Notes: generated by a model not told the origin, from the letters alone. A stretch of 10,463 bases of DNA from Nitrospinaceae bacterium (GCA_029261435.1 JAJDBI010000215.1:1-10463), one strand, 5' to 3'; shown: positions 1 through 7,246, counted from the stretch's first letter. Numbers and translations: made by a program.

Positions 1-238
1 AAGTTTCCAGAATGCGTTCAAACTTGATGAATGGCTTGTCATAAAAACCAACATAATCCAGATCAGAAGTTTTTATGCCACCCTGCTTCAGGCAGAACTC
101 CACCGCGTTTTTGGGAAACGAGGCGTCCTGCTTCTTACGGGTGAACCGTTCCTCCTGCGCCGCAGCTATGATTTTACCATCTTGCACCAGACAAGCCGCC
201 GAGTCATGGTAGAACGCAGAAATTCCGAGTATGTTCAT
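1..238 (-). CDS. NodU/CmcH-family carbamoyltransferase, N-terminal part (runs off left edge)
   Basis: Only the first 79 codons are in the window. The translation starts MNILGISAFYHDSAACLV and continues with QEERFTRKKQDASFP at about residues 28-42. The family's N-terminal hallmarks are visible: the H11-D12-S-A-A motif and the EERFTR block. Known members (NodU, CmcH, TobZ) transfer a carbamoyl group from carbamoyl phosphate to a hydroxyl on sugars, antibiotics or other small molecules, via a carbamoyl-adenylate. The substrate cannot be told from this fragment. The ATG at 238-236 fits because family members begin almost exactly at this motif. No clear Shine-Dalgarno precedes it: the upstream stretch is AT-rich. 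It lies 88 nt after the DUF4149 gene on the same strand, so it may be the last gene of that run or have its own promoter. The family assignment is secure; the role is open. Confidence 0.85.
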   Translation of the reverse strand, partial: MNILGISAFYHDSAACLVQDGKIIAAAQEERFTRKKQDASFPKNAVEFCLKQGGIKTSDLDYVGFYDKPFIKFERILET

Positions 239-326
239 ATCTAAATAGATGATTAAATTTTTTGAAAATGCTTTTTATTCTTCAAAGCAGCCAGGAGTTC
301 ATTAAACCGAAACAATCTTTTCAAGG

Positions 327-797
327 TCAAAAACTATTGTTAATTGGGTCCAGCGTCACGCTGGTCAGCCAGAGCAACCACAGTCCGGCAAAAAGAACCG
401 CAGCGTTCAACTTAACCGACAAAGAGTGCAGAGTTTTAAAACGGGCTTCGAGGGCAGGTTTTTCAGCTTCAGAGGAATCCTTCAGTTGTTCTTTAAGAAT
501 TTTGGCTTTAGGGTTTACAACCAGCCCAGCACAGGAAGTGCCAATCATCATGATGCCCCAGGCACACCACTTAAGACCTGCTGGTCCATTCAGCAGAAGT
601 GCGATCAAGACCAAAACACCGCACATATAACCAATCATATAATAGCGAGGAAAAATGATGCCGACCACTTCACCGGCTTTTTCTCGCTCAAGAGTTTTAA
701 AAACTACAGGAGCCACAAAGAAAGAAAAAAAGATAATGCTACCTATCCAGCAGACCAGACTCAGAAGATAAATAAAATTAATTAATGTTGGAAGCAT
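327..797 (-). CDS. DUF4149 / TMEM205-like four-helix membrane protein
   Basis: A small integral membrane protein of 156 residues with four hydrophobic helices, at about residues 5-27, 52-70, 75-94 and 128-147. A charged stretch (about 97-127) lies between helices 3 and 4. The segment F120-K-T-L-H-S-L-S-V-K-L-N131 before the last helix matches the FxxLHxxSVxxN pattern I associate with the DUF4149 family (TMEM205-related). The biochemical function of that family is unknown, so none is assigned. The first helix lacks a cleavage site and probably acts as a signal anchor. The start at 797 is the first ATG in frame and sits directly before helix 1; its ribosome binding site is weak. It follows pyrF by 46 nt on the same strand. 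Its 3' end carries a 19-nt sequence nearly repeated at the pyrF stop codon. Confidence 0.75.
   Translation of the reverse strand: MLPTLINFIYLLSLVCWIGSIIFFSFFVAPVVFKTLEREKAGEVVGIIFPRYYMIGYMCGVLVLIALLLNGPAGLKWCAWGIMMIGTSCAGLVVNPKAKILKEQLKDSSEAEKPALEARFKTLHSLSVKLNAAVLFAGLWLLWLTSVTLDPINNSF
343..361. repeat. 19-nt near-identical direct repeat, copy 1
   Basis: The plus-strand sequence ATTGGGTCCAGCGTCACGC recurs at 831-849 with one mismatch (18 of 19 identical). This copy lies inside the DUF4149 gene, encoding residues close to its C-terminus (SVTLDPIN). Such a match in 10 kb is unlikely by chance, roughly a few per cent. Its origin (local duplication, gene conversion or coincidence) is not known. 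Confidence 0.6.
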
Positions 798-830
798 TTT
801 GATATCTAACCTGTTTTATGAGTGTTCCTC

Positions 831-849
831 ATTGAGTCCAGCGTCACGC
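831..849. repeat. 19-nt near-identical direct repeat, copy 2
   Basis: The plus-strand sequence ATTGAGTCCAGCGTCACGC is the second copy of the element at 343-361, 488 nt away and in the same orientation. It spans the pyrF stop codon (TGA, 846-844) and runs into the gap before the DUF4149 gene. On the minus strand both copies read GCGTGACGCTGGAC. Here TGA is the in-frame stop of pyrF, while in copy 1 the same letters are read in another frame and are coding. Confidence 0.6.
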
Positions 850-1554
850 GATTTCAGCAATGATTTTTTGGGCCGCTTCTCGTGGATCCCTGGCATCGCG
901 AATGGGTCTGCCAACGACTATCATATCTGCCCCATCCTCAATAGCCTGAGAGGGAGTTGCAATTCGGTTTTGGTCATCACCTGAAACACGAGCCCATTCT
1001 GGACGTATCCCCGGAACCACTATTTTAAAACCACCCCCACATTTTGACTTGACCAGTTTTGCTTCCTCCCCTGAACAAACAACCCCGGCGCATCCAGAAT
1101 TTTGCGCGCGAGTAGCGCGATCTAAAACCAGAGCCGCCGCATTGATGTCTTCACGAATGCCAAGGCTCGCCAGAGAAGAGGCACTTGTACTGGTGAGCAC
1201 CGTTACTGCCAGCACTTCCAACCCAGAACCTTTCACTTCTTGAGCTGTCTCAAGAATTTCTTCCCCTTCTGTAGAATGGATGGTGATGTACCGGACACCC
1301 AATTTTTCAGCAGAACGCAATGCTCCCCTGACCGTAGCGGGAATATCGTGAAGTTTTAGATCGAGAAAAATATTAGCCGCCGACTGATCCTGAATCATTT
1401 TAACAACATCAGGTCCTTCACTGACAAACAGCTCCAAACCGATTTTGAAACAACCGACCACTCCTTCCAGTTTTTTGGCGTAACGCTCTGCTTCCTTTTT
1501 CCCCGGAACATCCAGAGCAAAGATCAACCTGTCTTGTGGCTTCATGGTATTCAT
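844..1554 (-). CDS. pyrF: Orotidine-5'-phosphate decarboxylase
   Basis: Catalyses the last step of de novo UMP synthesis, decarboxylating orotidine 5'-phosphate in the cytoplasm. The 236-residue product has the normal length of the short bacterial (group I) enzymes and all the landmarks: ALDVP near residue 13, the substrate-binding lysine in GCFKIGLELF (K37), and the catalytic LDLKLHDIP with D65, K67 and D70. The phosphate-binding end has VVPGIRPE (179-186) and IVVGRPI (212-218). Two ATGs are possible, at 1554 and 1545, and neither has a clear Shine-Dalgarno. I take 1554 because it begins only 6 nt after the ATP-grasp stop codon, which suggests translational coupling. The homologous core starts at DRLIFALDV, so the choice barely changes the protein. 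It is not next to other pyr genes here. The stop codon lies in one copy of the 19-nt repeat. Confidence 0.96.
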   Translation of the reverse strand: MNTMKPQDRLIFALDVPGKKEAERYAKKLEGVVGCFKIGLELFVSEGPDVVKMIQDQSAANIFLDLKLHDIPATVRGALRSAEKLGVRYITIHSTEGEEILETAQEVKGSGLEVLAVTVLTSTSASSLASLGIREDINAAALVLDRATRAQNSGCAGVVCSGEEAKLVKSKCGGGFKIVVPGIRPEWARVSGDDQNRIATPSQAIEDGADMIVVGRPIRDARDPREAAQKIIAEIA

Positions 1555-1560
1555 AAATTA

Positions 1561-2493
1561 TCAGTAAAAAATACTCTCAGGATAACGAGTCATGACCGAA
1601 TGATCTTTAATGTCCAGTTTCACAGAGCTCAGTTCTTGCCCGGTCAGTTCTTTATACATCATTAAGGGCACGTTGCCACCCGCAGAAATCGTGTGCACAA
1701 AACCACTGCCGAAACGCAGGTTCACATCAGTGAAATAAAAGTTATCATCCTGTATACCCTGAATGGTGCAAGGCCCCGTCAAACCCAGTCGATTCCCCAA
1801 CGCTTTCACCTTGTCAATGATACCCGCATCCATATTGATACGGCTGACCATGACCTCGCCACCACGAACCGCCAATCGTTCGCGTGGAACAACCAGGCGG
1901 GGCGAACCCTGTTGATCGAAAAATGTATCGATACTGAATTCCTGTCCATCGATCCGCCTTTGAAATACATGTTGAGGACATTTTTTCATGTAAAATTCCA
2001 AGTCGTCAGAATTCTCCAGAACAAACACGTCTTTACTGCCTTCTCCCCGGCGCGGCTTGGCAATGAGAGGAAATGGAGATTCTATTATTCCCGGCAAAAA
2101 TGTTGACGGAGTGTCGAACCCCTCATCTATTAAAAACTCAAAGAGTTTCCATTTATCAAGGCAAATTTCAATGGCACGACTTTGCGGTATCCACAGCCTT
2201 CGACCGCCAACCTCCAATTCATTGCGGTGATCGACCACAAACTCAATCGCCTTGTTGGTCAGAGGAACCAGAGCAGAAATTTTTTCGGCCTTGCAAATCT
2301 CAAGAAGCGATTGTAGACAAAGAGAATCTGAGAAAAGCGGCAAAGTCTGTGAGCGGTCAGCTTCTTTAAAAGAAGGCGCAAGTGAGTCACTATCGGCACA
2401 AATCAACTCAACGGGCAACATAGCGTCCTGAAACGCCTTGATCAAAGAAACTCTCCAATGCGAAGCCAGAAAAAGGATTTTTATAGTTTCCAT
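1561..2493 (-). CDS. Orphan ATP-grasp enzyme (CarB/PylC-like, single ATP-grasp domain)
   Basis: A 310-residue cytoplasmic protein with a pre-ATP-grasp Rossmann-like domain (about 1-105, opening IKILFLASHWR) followed by one ATP-grasp domain (about 108-300). Visible ATP-grasp landmarks are the C-L-D-K start of the fold (D113-K114), the ATP-binding lysine and glycine-rich loop in LIAKPRRGEGSK (K146), E185 in DGQEFSID, and the metal-binding strand DVNLRFGSG (D256, N258, R260). Family members join a carboxylate to an amine, thiol or similar nucleophile through an acyl phosphate. The resemblance is to short stand-alone relatives of the carbamoyl-phosphate synthase large subunit, but with one ATP-grasp unit and no amidotransferase partner it is not CarB. 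The substrate is unknown. It lies 24 nt after the Nudix gene and 6 nt before pyrF, in a probable operon. The fold is confident, the reaction is not. Confidence 0.8.
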   Translation of the reverse strand: METIKILFLASHWRVSLIKAFQDAMLPVELICADSDSLAPSFKEADRSQTLPLFSDSLCLQSLLEICKAEKISALVPLTNKAIEFVVDHRNELEVGGRRLWIPQSRAIEICLDKWKLFEFLIDEGFDTPSTFLPGIIESPFPLIAKPRRGEGSKDVFVLENSDDLEFYMKKCPQHVFQRRIDGQEFSIDTFFDQQGSPRLVVPRERLAVRGGEVMVSRINMDAGIIDKVKALGNRLGLTGPCTIQGIQDDNFYFTDVNLRFGSGFVHTISAGGNVPLMMYKELTGQELSSVKLDIKDHSVMTRYPESIFY

Positions 2494-2517
2494 AACTAAT
2501 GAACTCTATATGAATGA

Positions 2518-3072
2518 CTAATAAGTAGCCAGATGACCAATCTGGTTGAGAATCTTTGCCGATGCACCCCAGATTCTATGATGCCGAAACCAGTACATCA
2601 CCCCTTCTTCAGAAGGTTTGCTACCAACATCCCGCTGTTGGGTTGAAAGCAGGGTGGTGAAGGGAATTTCCAAAACCTCTCCCACCTCACTCTCGGCAGG
2701 TTCATAGTCCGGGACTGAAGACAGGACGGAAACAAAAGGGGTTATTTCAAATCCCAACCGGGTATTAACCATAGGCAGTTGGCCCAACACATCTCCAGGA
2801 TCAATCTCAACATCAATCTCTTCCTCCGTCTCCCTTAAAGCCGTAGCCAGCAGATCATCATCCTCATCATCCTCAAAAACTCCACCGGGAAAACTAATTT
2901 CCCCCGCATGATACTTAAGATGCGTTGCTCTTTTCGTCATCAACACATGGGTTTTATTATTCCTTGGATAAAGCATGACCATCACTGCGGCTCTTTGAGG
3001 ATGCGCGCGGGTGGCTTCCCGCACCAGAGGAAAGTCATTTTTCAGTTTATGTTTGATTAAAAACAGATCCAT
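2518..3072 (-). CDS. Nudix hydrolase, CoA pyrophosphatase (NudL/YeaB-like)
   Basis: A 184-residue Nudix protein. Before the Nudix box it has LMTKRATHLKYHAGEISFPGG (about 44-64), close to the CoA-pyrophosphatase signature LLTxRSx3Rx3GxxxFPGG, with K replacing the second R. The Nudix helix reads R80-E-T-E-E-E-I-D-V88. The catalytic R80, E81, E84 and E85 are present, while the Gly of the canonical REUxEExGU is Asp87. Known enzymes of this subgroup split CoA and its derivatives into phosphopantetheine and 3',5'-ADP. Substrate assignment here is by family only. An unusually acidic loop (FEDDEDDD, 66-73) is encoded partly by a 9-nt tandem repeat and makes the box about one residue longer than usual. 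It starts 16 nt after the ArsC/Spx-like gene. The ATG at 3072 is the natural start, with no strong Shine-Dalgarno. Confidence 0.87.
   Translation of the reverse strand: MDLFLIKHKLKNDFPLVREATRAHPQRAAVMVMLYPRNNKTHVLMTKRATHLKYHAGEISFPGGVFEDDEDDDLLATALRETEEEIDVEIDPGDVLGQLPMVNTRLGFEITPFVSVLSSVPDYEPAESEVGEVLEIPFTTLLSTQQRDVGSKPSEEGVMYWFRHHRIWGASAKILNQIGHLATY
2857..2874. repeat. 9-nt tandem duplication inside the Nudix box
   Basis: The unit ATCATCCTC occurs twice without a gap. On the coding (minus) strand it encodes Glu-Asp-Asp twice, in frame, within the loop between the GG and the catalytic helix of the Nudix motif. A preceding ATC triplet extends the pattern. It looks like a slippage product that keeps the reading frame. 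Confidence 0.7.
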
Positions 3073-3088
3073 CGTTGTCTCGGGTTGC

Positions 3089-3430
3089 CTACCAAACCTT
3101 TTTATATTCTTCGATATCGAACCCGACGGTGATTTTATCTTTATCCACCGCTATCGGACGTTTGACCAACCTCCCGTTGGAAGCCAGCAAGTCTATAGCC
3201 TGGCTTTCAGTCATGGTGGGCAACTTGTCTTTGATCTTCAACTCACGATATTGAACACCACTGGTGTTAAATAGTTTTTTCATCCCCTTGGCTTTCATCG
3301 CCGCCTTGAGAATCTGCTTGGTCGGCGGCGTTTCGGTAATATCGAACAGGTCAAATTTGACCTTCCTGTCTTCCAGGAAGCGGATCGCCTTACGGCAGGT
3401 TCCGCATTTATTATAAGAGTATAGCTTCAT
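3089..3430 (-). CDS. ArsC/Spx/MgsR-family thioredoxin-fold protein
   Basis: A 113-residue cytoplasmic protein of the arsenate-reductase-related family. It opens MKLYSYNKCGTCRKAIRFLE, with a redox-type C9-x-x-C12 pair directly after the first strand. It then has the family block LFNTSGVQYREL (53-64) and the C-terminal LVKRPI (88-93), whose Arg91 corresponds to the conserved RP element. Relatives include E. coli YffB (ArsC-like, probably glutathione-linked) and Gram-positive Spx/MgsR regulators. Nothing here separates a reductase from a regulator, and no ars genes are nearby, so true arsenate reduction is doubtful. The ATG at 3430 is fixed by a very strong ribosome binding site 8 nt upstream. 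It is the first gene of the probable minus-strand operon leading through Nudix and ATP-grasp to pyrF, and is divergent from smc. Confidence 0.87.
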   Translation of the reverse strand: MKLYSYNKCGTCRKAIRFLEDRKVKFDLFDITETPPTKQILKAAMKAKGMKKLFNTSGVQYRELKIKDKLPTMTESQAIDLLASNGRLVKRPIAVDKDKITVGFDIEEYKKVW

Positions 3431-3438
3431 CTAAAAAA

Positions 3439-3448
3439 TCTCCTCCTC
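3439..3448 (-). promoter_or_regulatory. Strong Shine-Dalgarno site of the ArsC/Spx-like gene
   Basis: On the minus strand the sequence reads GAGGAGGAGA, followed by an 8-nt spacer TTTTTTAG and the ATG at 3430-3428. It is the best ribosome binding site in the window and sets the start of this gene. The downstream operon genes have much weaker sites, consistent with the first gene being translated most. Confidence 0.8.
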
Positions 3449-3528
3449 AAGGCATGATCAATGGGCCGAAACCCGTCAAGCCGAGAATATCGTTGCTGAC
3501 AGCAAAAAGCTATTGCTAGTTGTCCCCG

Positions 3529-3551
3529 GCCACTTGGTTGGACCCAGTGGC
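3529..3551. promoter_or_regulatory. Imperfect 23-nt dyad in the divergent intergenic region
   Basis: The arms GCCACTTGGT (3529-3538) and ACCCAGTGGC (3542-3551) pair at nine of ten positions around a TGG loop (3539-3541). It lies between the divergent ArsC/Spx-like and smc genes and directly abuts the perfect palindrome at 3551-3564. It could be a protein-binding site or an RNA hairpin. No T-run follows on either strand, so an intrinsic terminator is unlikely. Confidence 0.4.
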
Positions 3552-3564
3552 ACAATATATTGTG
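3551..3564. promoter_or_regulatory. Perfect 14-bp palindrome CACAATATATTGTG, possible operator
   Basis: CACAATATATTGTG is identical to its own reverse complement. It sits about 10-25 bp upstream of the smc -35 region and in the only divergent intergenic region of the window. Symmetry and position suit a dimeric regulator acting on smc, on the minus-strand operon, or on both. The regulator is unknown. Confidence 0.45.
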
Positions 3565-3572
3565 GGGCTGGG

Positions 3573-3600
3573 TTTCAAAGTATACCAAACATGGTATAAT
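3573..3600 (+). promoter_or_regulatory. Predicted sigma-70-type promoter of smc (extended -10)
   Basis: A perfect -10 TATAAT at 3595-3600 is preceded by TGG, giving the extended -10 element TGGTATAAT. A moderate -35 candidate TTTCAA (3573-3578) lies 16 bp upstream. Transcription would start near 3607, leaving a leader of about 80 nt before the smc ATG. The -10 overlaps the dyad at 3581-3598. Confidence 0.6.
3581..3598. promoter_or_regulatory. Operator-like dyad overlapping the smc -10
   Basis: TATACCAAACATGGTATA has 7-bp perfect arms (TATACCA and TGGTATA) around a 4-nt centre. Its right half is part of the smc extended -10, so a protein bound here would block or modulate RNA polymerase. The half-site TACCA/TGGTA also occurs, in the opposite arrangement, at the promoter of the LRR gene (7374-7390). 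Part of the symmetry may be a by-product of the -10 sequence. Confidence 0.4.
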
Positions 3601-3688
3601 TTCACTTTACAATATCACATGATTGGGATAATCTTCCCTCTGAATATGAGACTCTAAAGATCCGATAATCCCGGGAGCCGATTTACAT

Positions 3689-6600
3689 ATGTATCTGAAA
3701 AATTTAGAATTAGAAGGTTTTAAGTCGTTTGTCGACTCCACCAACCTGGAGTTTAGAAACGGTTTTACGGCCATTGTCGGCCCTAACGGCTGCGGAAAAA
3801 GTAATGTTTCCGACGCAATCCGCTGGGTCATCGGCGAACAAAGATCCAAAACCCTGCGTAGCACCCGTATCACAGATCTCATTTTCAATGGCAGTAGTAG
3901 CCGAAAACCCGTAAACCGGGCAGAAATCTCACTAACATTATCCAGCGTACCAACAGGAATCCGGATCGCCGGGGTTCCCAATACCGCTGAAGATGTCAAA
4001 GTCACCCGCTGCTACCACCGTTCCGGCGAAAGCGAATTTTATATCAATCAGATTCCATGCCGATTAAAGGATATCACGGATTTCCTGATGGATGCAGGTA
4101 TCAGCCCAAAGGTCTTGACCATTATTGAGCAGGGCCATATTCAGGACATCATCATCTCCAAACCGGAAGAAAGACGCGTCCTGATTGAAGAGGCCGCAGG
4201 AATCCTGAAGTTCAAGCACCGCAAAAATGAAGCGATTCGCAAGCTCGACAGCTCGCGCCAAAACCTGGAACGTGTGGCGGATATTGTTCAAGAACTGGCC
4301 CGACAGGTCGAGTCGTTAAAACGCCAGGCTGCCAAGGCTGAACGCTATAAAAAATTCAAATCTGAGATTAAGGAACTGTCTCTCAAACTTTTCTCCGTCA
4401 AAATTTGCCGCTACCAATCCCAATTGGAGGCAATAGAAGAAGAACTAAAAGAACAAACAGAAAAGAAAACCGAGTGGAACGCCCGCCACGCCACTTTTGA
4501 AAACCAGATTGCTCAACTCAATGTGGAAATCGAAGAGTCGCTAAGCCAATTGAATGAAGCCCGAGAAACCATTCATCAATTGAAGTCTCAAATTGGAAGT
4601 AGCGAGCAGAGTATTGCGTTCAAAAAAGAACAGAGATCTGAGGCAGAAACGGACATTGAGTCTGCTACAAAAGAAGTTTCCCAAATGACTGGTGAAATTA
4701 GTGGCCTGACAACGCAGATCGAAAACGAGAGGCAAAACCTTTCCACGACTCTACAGGAAATTAACGACCAGGAAATTGTGCTGGACCAGCGCAAAGCTGA
4801 AAACGAGGAAAAACGCGGGGCTTTGCAGACAATTCAGGAGCAAGTTATTAATGGAGAAAGAAGCGTTCACGCTTTATTCCAGCAGACTGCCCAATCGAAA
4901 AATCAGATGACCGCTTTTGAGACCCGAATTCAGGGATTAAAAACCGGCCAGGAAAAGTTAGTGATTGAGAAGGAAGAAATCCACAATCAGGTTCAGGAAA
5001 ACCAGTCGAGCCTGGAACAGAGAGAGGCCGAACACCAGCAGAAAATCGAAGAACTTGCACGTTTAAAAGAACAACAAGATACGTTGCGACAGGAAACCAC
5101 CTCATTTTCACAACAGCTTCAAAGCGAAATAGACAACCATAGCTCTAAAAAAGAAGACTACTTTCACAAGTCCTCTCTACTCGGTTCATTGGAAAAGCTG
5201 AGAAACCAGTTTGAGGGATTTCACGATGGTGTTAAATCACTCATGAACAATCAGAACGGCGAACGCATTCCAGGACTCCGCGAAGTCCTGGTCGATGTCC
5301 TGCAAACTCCGGCAGAATATGAAACGGCTATCGAAACCGCTCTGGGTGAAAAACTGCAAAGCGTTATCGTCAACACCCATTCTGATTCAATGGAGGCTAT
5401 CGGCTACCTCAAGAACCATCACTCCGGCCGAGGCTTGTTCGCTCCTCTCAATCCAAAATCGATTCCTTCCGAGCCTCTTTATATGAATGGGACACAAGGA
5501 ATCGTTGGCGAGGCCCTCAAGTTTATTGAATGTCAGGAAGAGTATCGGCCTGTCATCGAACTGTTACTGAAAAACGTTGTCGTCGTTCAAGATATGGATG
5601 TCGCCCTTCACCTGCACCAAGAACCAAATTTTCATGGTACTGTCGTCACCCTGAATGGAGAAATGATTGACGCTAACGGATTCGTCACCGGAGGTTCACT
5701 GGAAAGTGATTCCTCGGGATTACTGGCTAGAAATCGTGAAATAGAAACTCTCACCAGCAGTGTAGACAGTGTTCAAAATGAGCTCAATGCCTCACAGGAA
5801 AATATCGATAATAAAAAACTGGGCCTTTCTCGGCTCGAAGAAAACCTGAGACAACTGGACCAGCAGACCCATGCTACCGAGATCACAGCCAATAACAAAC
5901 TTCGCGACTTGGAACAATCACGTAAAGAGGCAGAACGTCTTGGAAACAGGCTCACCACCATTGACGGAGAAATCACAGCCCTGAACATGGAAAGGGACAA
6001 GCTGGTCGCAGAAAAATCTTCACTGGACCAACAATTAGAGTCTGCCGAGCAAAAAAGAATTGTGGAAGAGGAGCAATTATCCGCTCATCGAGAAAAACTG
6101 GAACTCAGCCGGTCCGGTCTTGAGGAAATTTCATCCGAGATCAGCCGCCTGAAAGTTCTGATCGCCTCGCTGATCGGTCGAAGGGAAAACACACTCACAG
6201 AAATCAAGAGGCTGGAGCTTCAACAACAAAACCTGAAACAACGAATTGAGAGACGCCAGGCAGATCTCGTTTCCAACCAGAGCAAAATAACGGAAATTGG
6301 GGATGAAATTTCTACTCTGGAAGATACCGTACTCAAACTTTCCCGCGAGAAAGATCAGTTGACCGAAACAGCCGTTCAAGAAGAAGAGTCGCTGCGACAA
6401 CAGGAAGAAAACTTGAAGGAAATGGAACAGGATACCCGCGAGCTTTCCCGAAGAATTCAGGAAATCACTGAAACCCTCTCTCAGATAGAAATCAAACGTT
6501 CTGAAAACCGCTTGCAGATCGTTCATCTGGAAGAACGTGCTTACGAAGACTTCAACGCAACGCGAGAAGAATTAAAGTCAGCCTACGATGAAACTATAAA

Positions 6601-7246
6601 TGAAGATGAATCGGACGAACAGGTTAAAGAGCTGAAAGAAAAGGTAGCAAAAATAGGCGAGGTCAATCTTGCTGCACTTTCGGATTTTGAAAAAACCAAC
6701 GAGCGTTACACCTTTTTGAAAAAACAACAGGATGACCTGGCTGAGTCCATCGAGCTCCTCCACTCAACCATTGAGAAAATAAACCACACTACCAAACAAC
6801 GATTTCTCGACACATTTAAACTCGTCAGCGAAAACTTCAAGGAAATTTTTGCCCGACTCTTTCAGGGAGGTAAGGCAAGCCTGACCTTGATCGACGAGGC
6901 CAATCCACTCGATTCAGGAATTGAAATCACCGCCAACCCTTTTGGTAAAAGCCTGCAAAGCCTGGCCCTGATGTCTGGTGGAGAAAAAGCCATGACCGCC
7001 ATCGCTCTGATGTTTGCGGTATTTAAAGTCCGCCCCAGCCCCTTCTGCCTTCTGGACGAAGTGGATGCCCCTCTGGATGAGGCTAATGTGGTTCGTTTCC
7101 AGGAAATGCTCAAGGAAATGGCCGTCAACACGCAATTCATCATCATCACCCACAATCAAAAAACCATGTCATTCGCCAACGCGCTTTATGGCATAACCAT
7201 GGAAGAGCAGGGCGTTTCCAAAGCAGTTTCCGTCCACTTCAAATAA
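3689..7246 (+). CDS. smc: Chromosome segregation/condensation ATPase SMC
   Basis: The complete bacterial condensin subunit, 1185 residues, the normal length. The N-terminal head opens MYLKNLELEGFKSFVDS and carries Walker A GPNGCGKSN (31-39) and the Q-loop IIEQGHIQD (Q148). A first coiled coil spans about 170-500. The hinge (about 500-680) contains the NGERIPGLREVL start and the glycine-rich NGFVTGGS dimerisation element (about 663-670). The second coiled coil runs to about 1015. The C-terminal head has the ABC signature LMSGGEKAMTA (S1096, G1097, G1098) and Walker B CLLDEVDAPLDEAN (D1123, E1124). The hinge, full-length arms and paired heads exclude RecN and SbcC. Family members dimerise and, with ScpA/ScpB, extrude DNA loops to compact and separate chromosomes; neither partner is in this window. 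The ATG at 3689 has GGGAG 11 nt upstream and matches the family N-terminus. It appears transcribed alone from 3573-3600. Confidence 0.98.
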   Translation: MYLKNLELEGFKSFVDSTNLEFRNGFTAIVGPNGCGKSNVSDAIRWVIGEQRSKTLRSTRITDLIFNGSSSRKPVNRAEISLTLSSVPTGIRIAGVPNTAEDVKVTRCYHRSGESEFYINQIPCRLKDITDFLMDAGISPKVLTIIEQGHIQDIIISKPEERRVLIEEAAGILKFKHRKNEAIRKLDSSRQNLERVADIVQELARQVESLKRQAAKAERYKKFKSEIKELSLKLFSVKICRYQSQLEAIEEELKEQTEKKTEWNARHATFENQIAQLNVEIEESLSQLNEARETIHQLKSQIGSSEQSIAFKKEQRSEAETDIESATKEVSQMTGEISGLTTQIENERQNLSTTLQEINDQEIVLDQRKAENEEKRGALQTIQEQVINGERSVHALFQQTAQSKNQMTAFETRIQGLKTGQEKLVIEKEEIHNQVQENQSSLEQREAEHQQKIEELARLKEQQDTLRQETTSFSQQLQSEIDNHSSKKEDYFHKSSLLGSLEKLRNQFEGFHDGVKSLMNNQNGERIPGLREVLVDVLQTPAEYETAIETALGEKLQSVIVNTHSDSMEAIGYLKNHHSGRGLFAPLNPKSIPSEPLYMNGTQGIVGEALKFIECQEEYRPVIELLLKNVVVVQDMDVALHLHQEPNFHGTVVTLNGEMIDANGFVTGGSLESDSSGLLARNREIETLTSSVDSVQNELNASQENIDNKKLGLSRLEENLRQLDQQTHATEITANNKLRDLEQSRKEAERLGNRLTTIDGEITALNMERDKLVAEKSSLDQQLESAEQKRIVEEEQLSAHREKLELSRSGLEEISSEISRLKVLIASLIGRRENTLTEIKRLELQQQNLKQRIERRQADLVSNQSKITEIGDEISTLEDTVLKLSREKDQLTETAVQEEESLRQQEENLKEMEQDTRELSRRIQEITETLSQIEIKRSENRLQIVHLEERAYEDFNATREELKSAYDETINEDESDEQVKELKEKVAKIGEVNLAALSDFEKTNERYTFLKKQQDDLAESIELLHSTIEKINHTTKQRFLDTFKLVSENFKEIFARLFQGGKASLTLIDEANPLDSGIEITANPFGKSLQSLALMSGGEKAMTAIALMFAVFKVRPSPFCLLDEVDAPLDEANVVRFQEMLKEMAVNTQFIIITHNQKTMSFANALYGITMEEQGVSKAVSVHFK

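Noticed and set aside
262..785. Plus-strand open frames opposite the DUF4149 gene (262-630, 426-785)
   Set aside because: The minus-strand frame has four membrane helices and family motifs, while the plus-strand translations are low-complexity and unlike any protein.
3607..4005. 132-codon open frame antisense to the start of smc
   Set aside because: It overlaps the highly conserved Walker A coding region of smc and resembles no protein family I know. It is a by-product of the smc codon pattern, as are the other antisense frames within smc.
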